Shown piece by piece: positions 1-8,503 of a stretch of DNA of 64,000 bases. Within the stretch, counting starts at the first letter, position 1, and each line of letters begins with the position of its first letter. Below the pieces are notes generated by a model. It was not told the origin of the DNA. It made no database searches and worked only from the letters and a program-made list of their open reading frames with translations. A program made the position numbers and the translations under genes. Source of the stretch: Myxococcales bacterium (GTDB taxonomy: Bacteria; Myxococcota_A; Polyangia; Polyangiales; Polyangiaceae); assembly GCA_016794345.1 (NCBI GenBank), contig JAEUKE010000044.1:55322-119321 (forward strand). Direction: 5' to 3'.

Positions 1-98
1 AGCCCGGGTGACCAGCGCTTCGGTTAACGAAACTTCACGTCCTTGCTGGGCGCCTCTTCACACTCGGGGATCAGGATGGTGCGAGGAGGAAACGGAAA

Positions 99-572
99 AT
101 GATTGGATTCGTGTTCGGCGCCGCCTGCCTCTTCGGCCTCATCGCGATGGCTCGGCGGGGCAGGTGGCATCATGGGTACGGCCGGGGTGGGTTCGGCCAC
201 GGGCCGCGCCGGTTCTTGAACCGCATCTTCTCGAGGCTGGAGACGAGCCCCAGCCAGGAGAAGGTGATCGTCTCGGCCGTGGAGGACGTGCGCGGAGCCG
301 TCTTCGCCTTGCGCGGTGAGGCGGAGGCGACACGCTCCGAGATCGCGCGCTTGCTCGCGGACGAGAGCTTCGACCCGGAGCGGCTGGGCGCGCTCTTCGC
401 GCGCCACGACGACGCGATCAGGCAACTCCGCGAGAAGCTCGCCGGCTCGATGGCGCAGGTCCACGCGACGCTCGACGGCACGCAGCGAGCATCGTTGGCG
501 CGCTTGATCGACGAGGGGCCGTTCTGGCGCCGCCGCCACGGCGGGCCCTACCGGCAGACCGTCAGCATCTGA
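99..572 (+). CDS. Spy/CpxP-like periplasmic heavy-metal/stress sensor protein
   Basis: 157 aa. An N-terminal hydrophobic segment (residues 2-18) is followed by a Gly/His/Arg-rich stretch (HHGYGRGGFGHG) that could bind metal, and then a mostly helical region. Near the C-terminus, GTQRASLARLID resembles the LTxxQR motif of the Spy/CpxP family, whose members chaperone or sense misfolded proteins or metals in the envelope. A GAGGAGG ribosome site sits about 10 nt before the ATG. It is the first of four same-strand genes leading into a two-component system, the classical arrangement for a CpxP-like inhibitor of a CpxA-like kinase. The family call rests on size, helix pattern and context rather than a strong motif, and whether the N-terminal segment is cleaved is unclear. 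Confidence 0.65.
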   Translation: MIGFVFGAACLFGLIAMARRGRWHHGYGRGGFGHGPRRFLNRIFSRLETSPSQEKVIVSAVEDVRGAVFALRGEAEATRSEIARLLADESFDPERLGALFARHDDAIRQLREKLAGSMAQVHATLDGTQRASLARLIDEGPFWRRRHGGPYRQTVSI

Positions 573-597
573 AATCGGAACGAAGAGAGGTTCGCCT

Positions 598-789
598 ATG
601 AAACGCAAGATCGTGATGGGACTCCTGGCGCTCGGCACAATCGGTGGCTTCGCATCCGGGTTCGCCGGCATGCGGTGCAGGGCAGAGCACAGGCGACAGG
701 CCTTCGAAGATCGCGTGGCCGAGACGTGTGTCCGCGCGGCCAAGAGGGTCGAAGGATCCGCCGACGGGGAAACGCGTCAGCCGCGGTGA
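598..789 (+). CDS. small exported or membrane-anchored peptide, unknown
   Basis: 63 aa. It starts MKRKIVMGLLALGTIGGF, a charged N-region plus a short hydrophobic core, so it is probably exported or anchored. The rest is charged, with two cysteines (C27 and C44) that could form a disulfide. An AGAGAGG ribosome site lies upstream. It sits 25 nt after the Spy-like gene and about 80 nt before the response regulator, so it is probably in the same operon. I do not recognise a family. Being a real gene is supported by the ribosome site and signal-like start only. Confidence 0.5.
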   Translation: MKRKIVMGLLALGTIGGFASGFAGMRCRAEHRRQAFEDRVAETCVRAAKRVEGSADGETRQPR

Positions 790-868
790 GGTCGTCGTGA
801 CCTCTCACCTCGTTGGTCCAACGACCGAATCAAGGCATTCGGTTCTTGGTGTAGGCTCCGGCCCCGGA

Positions 869-1561
869 ATGGGTGCGCGAGTCCTCATCGTCGACGACGA
901 CCTACGCCTGCACGAGCTGCTCTCGAGCTACCTGGCGCAGAACGGCTTCGAGGTGGACCGCGCGCTCGACGGGGTGTCCGGGCTCGGCAAGCTCGAGGTC
1001 GGGTCCTACGACGCCGTGCTGCTGGACGTGATGATGCCCGGCCTCGACGGTCTGGAGGTGTGCCGGCGCATCCGCAAGCGCTGGGACGTCCCCGTGCTCA
1101 TGCTCACGGCACGCGGCGACGAGACCGATCGGATCGTGGGGCTCGAGATCGGAGCCGACGACTACCTGCCCAAGCCCTTCAACCCACGCGAGCTGCTCGC
1201 TCGGCTGAAGGCGATCCTGCGGCGGGTGCGCCCCGACGTGGACGCGGACCGCGTCGCCGTGGGGCCCCTCGCGATCGAGGTGACGACCCGCCGCGTGACG
1301 TGTGGTGGCGCCGAGGTGGAGCTCACGGGGATCGAGTTCGACATCCTCGTGGCGCTCGCGCGGCGTGCGGGTCAGGTCATCCCGCGCGACCGCCTGCTCG
1401 CCGCCGCGGGGCGCGGCGACGTCGTGGTCTCGGAGCGCACGATCGACGTCCACATCTCGCATCTCCGGCAGAAGCTCGGCGACGGTCGGCTCATCAAGAC
1501 CGTGAGGGGGGTGGGTTACGTCCTCGCCAAGGAATCGGCTTCCGGGCCGATCTCCGAGTAG
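869..1561 (+). CDS. OmpR/CpxR-family response regulator
   Basis: 230 aa. The receiver domain (about residues 3-118) begins VLIVDDD and has the phospho-acceptor D53 in VLLDVMMPG, the T in LTARG, and K in LPKPF. A winged-helix OmpR-type DNA-binding domain (about 130-225) ends with HISHLRQKL and KTVRGVGYVL. The reading frame is open further upstream, but the ATG at 869 gives the family's normal N-terminus. The sensor kinase follows after 5 nt, so the pair is co-transcribed. With the Spy/CpxP-like gene upstream the system resembles CpxRA, and it probably responds to envelope stress or metals; the signal itself is inferred. Confidence 0.93.
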   Translation: MGARVLIVDDDLRLHELLSSYLAQNGFEVDRALDGVSGLGKLEVGSYDAVLLDVMMPGLDGLEVCRRIRKRWDVPVLMLTARGDETDRIVGLEIGADDYLPKPFNPRELLARLKAILRRVRPDVDADRVAVGPLAIEVTTRRVTCGGAEVELTGIEFDILVALARRAGQVIPRDRLLAAAGRGDVVVSERTIDVHISHLRQKLGDGRLIKTVRGVGYVLAKESASGPISE

Positions 1562-1566
1562 GTCCC

Positions 1567-2853
1567 GTGCGCCGCCGCCCCGGCCGCCGCCGCCACGCGC
1601 ACCTGCTCCGGTCCCAGATCTTCTGGTGGTTCGGAGCGACGATCGTCGTCGCCGGGCTCGCCTCCTGGGCGGTCGCGAACCTCGCCTCCGGCGGCCCGTC
1701 CAGCTGGCGGCGCGACATGGAGGGCATGAAGCGCTTCGGAGCCAACCGGTTCGCCGAGGTGTGGGACCGGCCCGAAGCCCGCGCCGCGCTGACCCGCGAG
1801 GTGGCCCACGAGTTCGACGCCGCGGTGACCGTCCGCAACAATGACGGAACCGTTCTTGAAATGATCGGGGAGGACTGCCACGGTCCGTCGGTCACCTTGA
1901 AGCCTCTCGCTGCGGACCGCGCGCCGCTCGGCGCGGTCGAGATCTGCCGAGACACGAACCGCGGCTTCCTCTCGTCGGTGCTCGGCCTCCTGGTCGCGCT
2001 CGGCGTGCTCTGGGCGGTCTCGCACAAGATCGCCAGGCGCCTCGGCCTGCCGCTCGAGGCGCTCGTGCGCGCCACGGCGGAGATCGGCCACGGCCGCTAC
2101 AAGATCGACCTGAAGCTCCATCCACACGCGCCGCTCGAGATCCGCCGGCTCACCGACGCCATCGGAGACATGGCGGGCAAGATCGAGCGTCAGATGGCCG
2201 ACCAGCGCGAGCTCCTCGCGTCGGTGTCCCACGAGGTGCGCTCCCCGCTCGCCCGGATCCGCCTCCTCCTCGAGCTGCTCCGCGACAGCGGCCAATCAAT
2301 CGAGGCGCGCGAGAAGCTCCACCTCGAGCTCGAGCACGAGATCGAGGAAATAGACGACCTGGTCGGCGGGCTCCTCGCCAGCTCGCGCGTTGATTTCTCC
2401 GCGCTGACGATGCGTCCGCACGACATCGTGGAGGCAGCCGAACGCGCCGCCGCGCGCGCGTCTCTGACGACCCCGCCCCGGGTCGTCGGCGTTCCCCGCG
2501 AAGTCAGGTGTGACGCGACGCTCCTCGCTCGGGCGCTCGCGAACCTCCTCGACAACGCGGTCAAACACGGCGGCGGGGCGAAGGCCCTCGTCCTGACCTT
2601 CGAGGCGGACAGGGCTTCGCTCGAGGTGCACGACGCCGGGCCCGGCTTCTCCGACGGCGAGGCCGATCGCGCCTTCGACCCGTTCTACGGGCGCCCGAAG
2701 GGTACACACGACTCGCTCGGCCTCGGCCTCGCGCTCGTTCAGCGCATCGCCCGTGCCCACGGAGGGGACGCCTACGCGCGCAACCGACCGGAAGGCGGCG
2801 CGATCGTTGGGCTTTGGCTGCCGGCGGGCGCGCGGACGGAGAACGAAGTTTAA
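1567..2853 (+). CDS. CpxA-like sensor histidine kinase
   Basis: 428 aa from a GTG start 5 nt after the response-regulator stop. An Arg-rich N-terminus precedes TM1 (about residues 16-36), then a roughly 95-residue periplasmic loop, TM2 (about 135-155), a HAMP domain (LPLEALVRATAEIGHG), a HisKA box with H222 in SVSHEVRSPLARIR, and a HATPase domain with N box LLDNAVKHG and G boxes DAGPGFSDG and GLGLALVQRIA. These are all the features of an active membrane-bound transmitter. It should phosphorylate the regulator encoded just upstream. Longer frames upstream are shadows of that regulator. Confidence 0.9.
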   Translation: MRRRPGRRRHAHLLRSQIFWWFGATIVVAGLASWAVANLASGGPSSWRRDMEGMKRFGANRFAEVWDRPEARAALTREVAHEFDAAVTVRNNDGTVLEMIGEDCHGPSVTLKPLAADRAPLGAVEICRDTNRGFLSSVLGLLVALGVLWAVSHKIARRLGLPLEALVRATAEIGHGRYKIDLKLHPHAPLEIRRLTDAIGDMAGKIERQMADQRELLASVSHEVRSPLARIRLLLELLRDSGQSIEAREKLHLELEHEIEEIDDLVGGLLASSRVDFSALTMRPHDIVEAAERAAARASLTTPPRVVGVPREVRCDATLLARALANLLDNAVKHGGGAKALVLTFEADRASLEVHDAGPGFSDGEADRAFDPFYGRPKGTHDSLGLGLALVQRIARAHGGDAYARNRPEGGAIVGLWLPAGARTENEV

Positions 2854-2888
2854 GCCGCCAAGCCTCCGTGCCGATGTCAGGAGAGCTG

Positions 2889-4043
2889 ATGGCCACGTCC
2901 CTGCTCCCGCCGTCGTCGCTCGGCCCGCTTCGCGCGCGTCCGGACGTGCCGACGAAGACGGAGATGGTGGCGGTCCGGCCTGTCGAGGAGCCGCCTCGTC
3001 CCGCCGCGCGGCGCGTGCTGCTGCCGCCCATCCCGCGCGATGAGCCGGAGGAGACGCCGCCGAGCCCGGCCAAACACGCCCAGCCCGTCGTCACCCCGGA
3101 GGAAGACGAGGACCAGGACGATCGGCCGACGGCGATGCGCGACTGGAACGCGGAGCCCCATCCGGCCGTCCAGACCCGGCCGACACACGGCGTGCTCATC
3201 CGCCTCGACGCCACCTGCGCCGGCATGACCCTGCCGCTCCCCGAGAAGATGGTTCGCTTCGGTCGAGGGCGAGACGCCGACGTCCGCATCGACGACGAAG
3301 GCGTGAGCCGCCTGCACGCTGCCATTCGCAAGGTCGATGACGGCTACGAGATCTTCGACCTCGAGAGCCGAAACGGCACGGTCGTGAGCGGGCACCACAC
3401 GAAGCGGGCCTTGCTGCGGGACGGCGACATCATCCAGCTGGGCCCGCGCGTGGCGTTCCGCTTCGGCCTCATGGACGAGCGACAGCTCGAGGTCATGCGT
3501 CAGCTCTTCGAGACGAGCGTCCGCGACGGCCTGACCGGCGCGTTCAACCGGCATCACCTCGAGGAGCGTCTCCGCGGCGAGCTCGCCTACGCGCTCCGTC
3601 ACGGGACCGAGCTGGGCGTCTTGATCCTCGACGTCGATCACTTCAAGCGCGTGAACGACACGTTTGGTCATCAGGCCGGCGACGCGGTCCTCCGGCACGT
3701 CTCGTCGACGATCTCCGGGCGCCTTCGGACGGAGGACCTGTTCGCGCGCTACGGCGGCGAGGAGTTCGTCGCGGTGCTGCGGGGGATCGCCCTCGCGGGG
3801 ACGGCGCGCGCCGGCGAGCGGCTGCGGGCCATCATCGCCGCGAGCCCCACGGCGCACGAAGGCCAGACGATCTCGGTGACGGTCAGCATAGGGGCCGCCT
3901 CGCTCGCGACCACGGCGTCCCAGTCCATCGATGCCCTCCTCTCCTCGGCCGACCGACGGCTCTACGTGGCAAAGGCCGCGGGACGCAACCGGGTCGTCGC
4001 GACCGACGACGGCTCTCCGATCATCGTTCCTCGAAACGACTGA
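2889..4043 (+). CDS. FHA-GGDEF diguanylate cyclase
   Basis: 384 aa from ATG 2889, chosen for the AGGAGAG ribosome site 5 nt upstream; ATG 2874 and an earlier overlapping start are also open. A disordered Pro/Glu-rich N-terminus (about 1-100) leads to an FHA domain (about 105-190: FGRGRDADV, SRLHAAI, SRNGTVVSG) that should bind phosphothreonine peptides. The GGDEF domain (about 215-370) has the active-site signature RYGGEEF. An RTED inhibitory site lies five residues before GGEEF, so product inhibition by c-di-GMP is expected. The gene is 35 nt after the kinase, so it may be part of the same unit and link Ser/Thr-kinase signalling to c-di-GMP. Confidence 0.9.
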   Translation: MATSLLPPSSLGPLRARPDVPTKTEMVAVRPVEEPPRPAARRVLLPPIPRDEPEETPPSPAKHAQPVVTPEEDEDQDDRPTAMRDWNAEPHPAVQTRPTHGVLIRLDATCAGMTLPLPEKMVRFGRGRDADVRIDDEGVSRLHAAIRKVDDGYEIFDLESRNGTVVSGHHTKRALLRDGDIIQLGPRVAFRFGLMDERQLEVMRQLFETSVRDGLTGAFNRHHLEERLRGELAYALRHGTELGVLILDVDHFKRVNDTFGHQAGDAVLRHVSSTISGRLRTEDLFARYGGEEFVAVLRGIALAGTARAGERLRAIIAASPTAHEGQTISVTVSIGAASLATTASQSIDALLSSADRRLYVAKAAGRNRVVATDDGSPIIVPRND

Positions 4044-4044
4044 C

Positions 4045-4066
4045 GACCCGTCGCGACGTGAGGGTC
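4045..4066. terminator. candidate shared hairpin between convergent genes
   Basis: GACCC (4045-4049) pairs with GGGTC (4062-4066), enclosing the palindrome GTCGCGAC. It lies between the diguanylate cyclase stop and the convergent DoxX gene, overlapping the DoxX stop codon. There is no T-tract, as is common in GC-rich genomes, so this is tentative. Confidence 0.35.
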
Positions 4067-4490
4067 AGGTCGCCGCGGCGGAGACCCGCGGCTCGCGGGC
4101 GGGCACGTCGACGACGAGCGGCGCGCCGAGCGACCGCGACGCGGGGCGAAGCACGTACGACACGGTCGCGAGCGCGAGCATGAACAGCGGCGCGACGGTC
4201 TTGCCCGTCGGGTCGCCGGCCATGGCGTGAGAGAAGGCGGCGCCGGTGAGGAGGAACAGGATCCCGGCGTAAGCGGCCTCCTTGAGCCGCGGCAAGCCTG
4301 GCACCACGATGGCCAGCGCGCCGAGGACCTTCCACGCGCCGAGCAGCGTCATCAGGTACGCCGGGTAGCCGAGCTTCTCGAAGCTGGCCACCATCTCGGG
4401 AGAAGCCGAGAGTTGCCCGAGCCCGCCAGCCGTGAGCCCCACGGAGACGAGGCCGGTCGTTGCCCAGTAGGCGATCTTGCGAAGGTTCAT
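4065..4490 (-). CDS. DoxX-family membrane protein
   Basis: 141 aa with four hydrophobic segments (about residues 6-28, 45-65, 72-92 and 97-115), the length and topology of the DoxX family of small redox-associated membrane proteins. ATG 4490 is preferred over the adjacent GTG 4493 because an AAGGAGA site lies about 6 nt upstream. It is divergently transcribed from a LysR-type regulator across a 93-nt gap, so that regulator probably controls it. Substrate and exact role are unknown. Confidence 0.8.
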   Translation of the reverse strand: MNLRKIAYWATTGLVSVGLTAGGLGQLSASPEMVASFEKLGYPAYLMTLLGAWKVLGALAIVVPGLPRLKEAAYAGILFLLTGAAFSHAMAGDPTGKTVAPLFMLALATVSYVLRPASRSLGAPLVVDVPAREPRVSAAAT

Positions 4491-4583
4491 CACGTTCTCC
4501 TTTTGAACGCGGTCAGTGTGTGCTCAAGATTCACTTGCGACAACCGTTCACGAATCATCATCAGCTGCTACAAATCGATCCAA
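4491..4583. promoter_or_regulatory. divergent DoxX/LysR intergenic region
   Basis: This 93-nt interval is visibly richer in A+T than its surroundings and separates two divergent genes. It contains a GATTC...GAATC inverted pair with a long spacer. It is a plausible LysR operator region, but I cannot place -35/-10 boxes with confidence. Confidence 0.45.
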
Positions 4584-5561
4584 ATGAACCCGGAGCCGCT
4601 CGAGACCGCCGAGCTCCTCGCATTCGCGAGGACCGTCGAATCACAGTCCCTGTCGCGCGCGGCGACCGAGCTCCGCGTCCCGCGCGCGACGCTGAGCCGC
4701 CGGCTCGCGCGGCTCGAGGCGCGGCTCGGCGTCCGCTTGCTCAAGCGAACGACGCGGCGCCTCACGCTCACCGACGCCGGTCAGACGCTCTACGCGCACG
4801 CGCGCACGGTCCTCGACGCGGTCGCCAGGGCGGAGGCGTCGGTGCGCGGGGCGGAGGGCGGCATCCGCGGAGATCTGAAGGTCTCGATGCCTCCGCTCCG
4901 GGACTCGCCGTTCCAGGACTTCGTGGTCGATTTCGCCCGCGAGCACCCCGAGGTGCGTCTGTTCGTACAGTCGACGACCCAATACGTCGACCTGACCGGG
5001 TCCGGCTACGACGTCGCCCTCCGCGCGTCGACGCGGCTCGAGCCCGGCCTCCTGGCCAAGCAGATCTCGAAGACGGAGCTCGTCGCGGTCGCCTCGCCCA
5101 CGTACCTCGCCGAGCACGGCACGCCCACCTCGCTCGCGGACCTGCGCGGACAGCGCTGCCTGATGATGTTCGCGCGCGGCGAGGTCCCGGAGACCCACTG
5201 GCCTCTGCGGGACGGCAAGCGTCACCGAGTGGACGGGGCGTTCTTCTCGAACGACGTGGTCCTCTTGGCGCACGCGGCGCGGCGCGGCCTGGGGATAGCG
5301 ATAGTGCCCCGTCTGCTCGTCGCCGACGCCCTCGAGTCGGGCGAGCTCGTGAGCGTGATGCCCAGGCGGCTCGGCGCAGAGGCGCGGTTCTCGATCGTCT
5401 TCGCCGAGCGCGAGCTCCTGCCTCCACAAGTGCGAGCCTTCATCGACGCGGTCTCACGCCTGCCGCGGACGCACTTCGAGCCGACCCCGCTCCCCGCGCA
5501 GAAGCGAGCCGCAGTCAGGGAACGTCCACCCAAGCCACGACGCCGGCGGTCCGCCCCTTGA
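4584..5561 (+). CDS. LysR-family transcriptional regulator
   Basis: 325 aa. The N-terminal winged HTH (about residues 5-65) reads SLSRAATELRVPRATLSRRL, then LTDAGQ. The effector-binding domain follows (about 95-300: LKVSMPPL, YDVALRAS, SPTYLAEHG, GLGIAIVP). The ATG at 4584 gives the standard N-terminus. It is divergent from the DoxX gene, a common LysR/target layout. The Lys/Arg/Pro-rich tail extends 47 nt into the 3' end of the convergent propeller gene, so the two genes overlap tail to tail. The effector is unknown. Confidence 0.92.
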   Translation: MNPEPLETAELLAFARTVESQSLSRAATELRVPRATLSRRLARLEARLGVRLLKRTTRRLTLTDAGQTLYAHARTVLDAVARAEASVRGAEGGIRGDLKVSMPPLRDSPFQDFVVDFAREHPEVRLFVQSTTQYVDLTGSGYDVALRASTRLEPGLLAKQISKTELVAVASPTYLAEHGTPTSLADLRGQRCLMMFARGEVPETHWPLRDGKRHRVDGAFFSNDVVLLAHAARRGLGIAIVPRLLVADALESGELVSVMPRRLGAEARFSIVFAERELLPPQVRAFIDAVSRLPRTHFEPTPLPAQKRAAVRERPPKPRRRRSAP

Positions 5562-7257
5562 AGGTCGGGTCCTCCGCTTGTGACTCGAAGTACACGCGGC
5601 GACCGTCCGCCGAGAAGAGCGCGCGTCGCTCGTAGAACGGGTCGTCCGTGAGGCGCGTCTCCTTCGCCGTGTCGACCGTGTACACGAAGACGTCACCGTC
5701 TCTCGTGTAGGCGATCCGCGAGCCATCCGGGGAGAGTGAAGGCGAGAGGCCGGCGGCGGAGGTGTTCGTCCGCGCGCCGCTCGCCGTGTCGAACAAGACG
5801 AGCCGGTATTCACCCGTCTCGGCGGAGCACCCGAGGACCACGCGCTTGCCGTCCGCGCTCGCCGACAGCCCGCCGCAGCGCTCCTTCTCCAGAGCCACGA
5901 GGCGGTCGTCCTTCGCAGGAGACTGCGAGACGTCGACCACGCGGAGCTCCTCCGGCAAGGGCTCGCCCGACTCCGCGACCCCGCCCGGGTGGTAGAGGTA
6001 GATGGCTCGGCTCGCGCCCGCCCACCCGTAGCCGCCGAAGCCCTCGTCGATCTCGCCGGCGCTCTCTCGACGAAAGAGCGTGTTGCCGTCGAGGAGCGAG
6101 ATCACGGCGAAGTCCCGTTTGCACGCGTAACAGAGGCGCACGAACATCGCCGCGGCGCGGCCCCCCGGCGCGACCTCCGGGTTGTCGAACCTGGCCTGCT
6201 CGTGGACGATCACCCGCCGCGGCTCCTTCGAGCCCTCGACCACTGTCAGCGTCTTGGCGTGACCGAAGAGATCTTCCACGAAGAGGACGGCCGCGCCATC
6301 GGGCGCGGCGGCCGGGTAGCCGAGCACGTGGTAGCCGGACCACAGCACCGTCGGCGCGCCCGAGCCGTCGTGCCAGGCGACGGTCTCGAGCTCCGTCAGC
6401 CACTCGAGATCGGTTCGCTTCGGGTGGTAAAACGGGCGCCTGCCTTGTGTGTTGACGAGGGCACCGCTGGCGCCCGTGCCGGCGAGGTACCAGAGGCCGC
6501 GAAAGTCGCCGAGGTACGTGATGGGCAGCGGCCCCTTGTGCTCGCGGCGCTCGCGGAGGAGCTTGTCGTAGGCGGCGTTTGCCTCCTCGAGCTGCTTGTC
6601 GCGAGAAGCCGAGAAGCGCCTGGCGGCGTCGAGTCGCACCACCGCCTGGATCTCGCCTGCGTCGAGGCGCTCTTTCACGATCGCGTGGCCCGTGATTCGA
6701 GGCAGCGAGGCGTCGAAGGCCCGATTCGCGATCTGCTCGCCGAGGATCTTCATCGCGTCCTTTTTGGTCGGCCCGCCGGCCCAGGTCGTGAAGACGTCCT
6801 CGGCGTCGGAGCCGCCGCTTCCGACGTAGGTGACGGTGAGGGTCACCTTCGCACGGACCTCGACGAACCCCTGCTCGACCGGGTGCTCGATGACCTCCGG
6901 CGTGGTCACGCCGTGGACGACGAAGCCCGCGCGGAGCTTCTTCGCGGCCTCGACCGGCGAAGATGCGCTCGACAGGATCGAGATGGCCGCGGAGTCGTTC
7001 GTGCTGACGACCTCGAAGCCGATCTTCTCGAGACCATCGGCGATCTCTTCGCTGATCTCCTCCGAGGCGGCGCCGCCCTTCCACCAGGGCCCGTCGACGT
7101 CCACGGCGACGAGGACCTTGAAGGGATCCGGCCTCGTGAGGAGGTGAGCGAGGGTCAGCCCGCCGCCGACGAGGACGACCAAGAAGCCGAGCAGTATGGG
7201 CAGCCCCGAGCGCCGCTTCGGGATGACCGGGAGGCTCTCGGGCTCGGGCGCGCTCAC
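5515..7257 (-). CDS. membrane-anchored TolB-like protein with PD40 beta-propeller repeats
   Basis: 580 aa from a GTG that overlaps the upstream glycosyltransferase stop (GTGA). A short cytoplasmic N-terminus is followed by a TM anchor (about 19-41, LPILLGFLVVLVGGG). An alpha/beta domain (about 47-200) resembles the TolB N-domain, and the C-terminal half carries WD40-like PD40 repeats (PAAAPDGAAVLFV, GLSASADGKRVVL, SLSPDGSRIAYTRDG, ALFSADGRRVYF). The propeller should be periplasmic. Translational coupling suggests joint work with the glycosyltransferase, but no specific role is evident. The frame continues upstream to about 8493, but that part is a shadow of the glycosyltransferase. Confidence 0.75.
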   Translation of the reverse strand: MSAPEPESLPVIPKRRSGLPILLGFLVVLVGGGLTLAHLLTRPDPFKVLVAVDVDGPWWKGGAASEEISEEIADGLEKIGFEVVSTNDSAAISILSSASSPVEAAKKLRAGFVVHGVTTPEVIEHPVEQGFVEVRAKVTLTVTYVGSGGSDAEDVFTTWAGGPTKKDAMKILGEQIANRAFDASLPRITGHAIVKERLDAGEIQAVVRLDAARRFSASRDKQLEEANAAYDKLLRERREHKGPLPITYLGDFRGLWYLAGTGASGALVNTQGRRPFYHPKRTDLEWLTELETVAWHDGSGAPTVLWSGYHVLGYPAAAPDGAAVLFVEDLFGHAKTLTVVEGSKEPRRVIVHEQARFDNPEVAPGGRAAAMFVRLCYACKRDFAVISLLDGNTLFRRESAGEIDEGFGGYGWAGASRAIYLYHPGGVAESGEPLPEELRVVDVSQSPAKDDRLVALEKERCGGLSASADGKRVVLGCSAETGEYRLVLFDTASGARTNTSAAGLSPSLSPDGSRIAYTRDGDVFVYTVDTAKETRLTDDPFYERRALFSADGRRVYFESQAEDPTFKGRTAGVVAWVDVP

Positions 7258-8423
7258 CGGATCCCGTGCGCGGCCATGTGCCGGCGGAGCTCCTCGAATC
7301 GGCCCTCCCAGCTCTCGTCCTTCATGGCGTCGCTTCGCCAGGCCTTGGGCCCCGCGTCTTTCAGGGCCTCCTCGATCTTCTGCAGCATCTGCTCGTGGTC
7401 GTCGCCGATGTGGACGAGATCGCCGAGGACCTCGACCTCGGGGATGCGCGACGACACGACCGGCAGGCCGGCAGCGAGGTACTCGCGGACCTTGAGCGGG
7501 TTCGCGTTCAGGGTCACGTCGTTGATGGGGAACGCGTTCAACGCGACGTCGAAGCCCTTGCAATAGGCGGGCAGCTCTTCGAACGGCTTGCGCCCGAGCA
7601 GCTTCACGTTGGCGTGGCGCGTGACCTCGCTCATGTCGGTCGTCACCTTGCCCAGGAGGACGAGCGAGCCGTGTGAGAAGCGCTGAGCGACCTTCGACAA
7701 GAACGGAATGTCGATCCAGTCGTCCGCCATCAGGCCGAAGTAGCCGATGACGGGCTTGGGCAGGCTCGCGATGTCGTCGGGGACCTTCGTCTCCGGATCG
7801 AGCGCCTTCCGGAACTTCGCCCACTGCACGCCGTGCCGGATGAGCTCGATCCGCGCGTTGTACTTGGACTTCGATTTGCGCAGGCTCTCGGCCGAGACCA
7901 CGACCAGGTCCGCGCGCCTGAGCAGCTTCTCTTCGAGCTCGACGAGGCCGCGTGTGCCGGCGTCCGAATAGGCCGTGAACTCGTCCACGCAGTAATAGAT
8001 GACCTTGTCCTCCCCGAGGCTCCCGGTGACGACCGAGCCCGTCGGGTTGAAGACGAAGGAGAGCGGTCGCTTGAAGCGCAGGCTCTTCATCGCCGCGAGG
8101 ATCTGCAGGCGGAGCAGCTCCTTGTTGATCCGCTGCACGACCGGCGAGTCGTAGACGGGGATGGCGAGCGGCCCCAGCACGAAGATGTTCGGCTCCACCT
8201 CCCGGACGCGCTCGGTGAATTTCTTCAACTTGTCCGCGATGCGCTTCATGTCGCGCGCGCTCGCGGTGGGCTTCCGGTAGCCAATCGAGTTGATCCACAG
8301 CACGCGGTTCTTGCGGGCGGTGAGCCGCATGAGGTGCGTCTTGGAGAGCGGGTCTCCGGTCCAGTCGTGCCCGAAGCACAGGACGTCGCGTCCTTCGAGG
8401 ACGCCGCTCAGCTCGTCTTGCAT
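7254..8423 (-). CDS. glycosyltransferase, GT-B fold (GT4-like)
   Basis: 389 aa. The N-terminal half resembles TuaH-type transferases (HDWTGDPLSKTHLMRLTARK, WINSIGYR). The C-terminal half has a GT4-type donor-site segment (NPLKVREYLAAGLPVVSS) followed by PEVEVLGD. No signal peptide or TM segment, so probably cytoplasmic or peripheral, acting on exopolysaccharide or cell-wall glycan. The ATG at 8423 is the first good start. It overlaps the propeller gene by 4 nt, and a hexapeptide acetyltransferase is divergent from it 80 nt away, hinting at a small surface-polysaccharide locus. Donor and acceptor cannot be read from sequence. Confidence 0.85.
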   Translation of the reverse strand: MQDELSGVLEGRDVLCFGHDWTGDPLSKTHLMRLTARKNRVLWINSIGYRKPTASARDMKRIADKLKKFTERVREVEPNIFVLGPLAIPVYDSPVVQRINKELLRLQILAAMKSLRFKRPLSFVFNPTGSVVTGSLGEDKVIYYCVDEFTAYSDAGTRGLVELEEKLLRRADLVVVSAESLRKSKSKYNARIELIRHGVQWAKFRKALDPETKVPDDIASLPKPVIGYFGLMADDWIDIPFLSKVAQRFSHGSLVLLGKVTTDMSEVTRHANVKLLGRKPFEELPAYCKGFDVALNAFPINDVTLNANPLKVREYLAAGLPVVSSRIPEVEVLGDLVHIGDDHEQMLQKIEEALKDAGPKAWRSDAMKDESWEGRFEELRRHMAAHGIR

Positions 8424-8503
8424 GGAGGCGAGGTACCGAACCGACGCGCGGCCGTAAAGGGCCCTTCTTGCCGTGCTCTCGCGCCCGTGACAAAGCGCCC
8501 GGA

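Noticed and set aside
1..98. A gene fragment at the left window edge
   Set aside because: No frame here shows coding features; it is probably the upstream region of the Spy-like gene.
5515..8493. A single 992-codon open frame on the minus strand
   Set aside because: Only the part from 7257 downward encodes a plausible protein; the rest is Arg/Pro-rich and lies antiphase to the glycosyltransferase, whose frame is clearly the real one.
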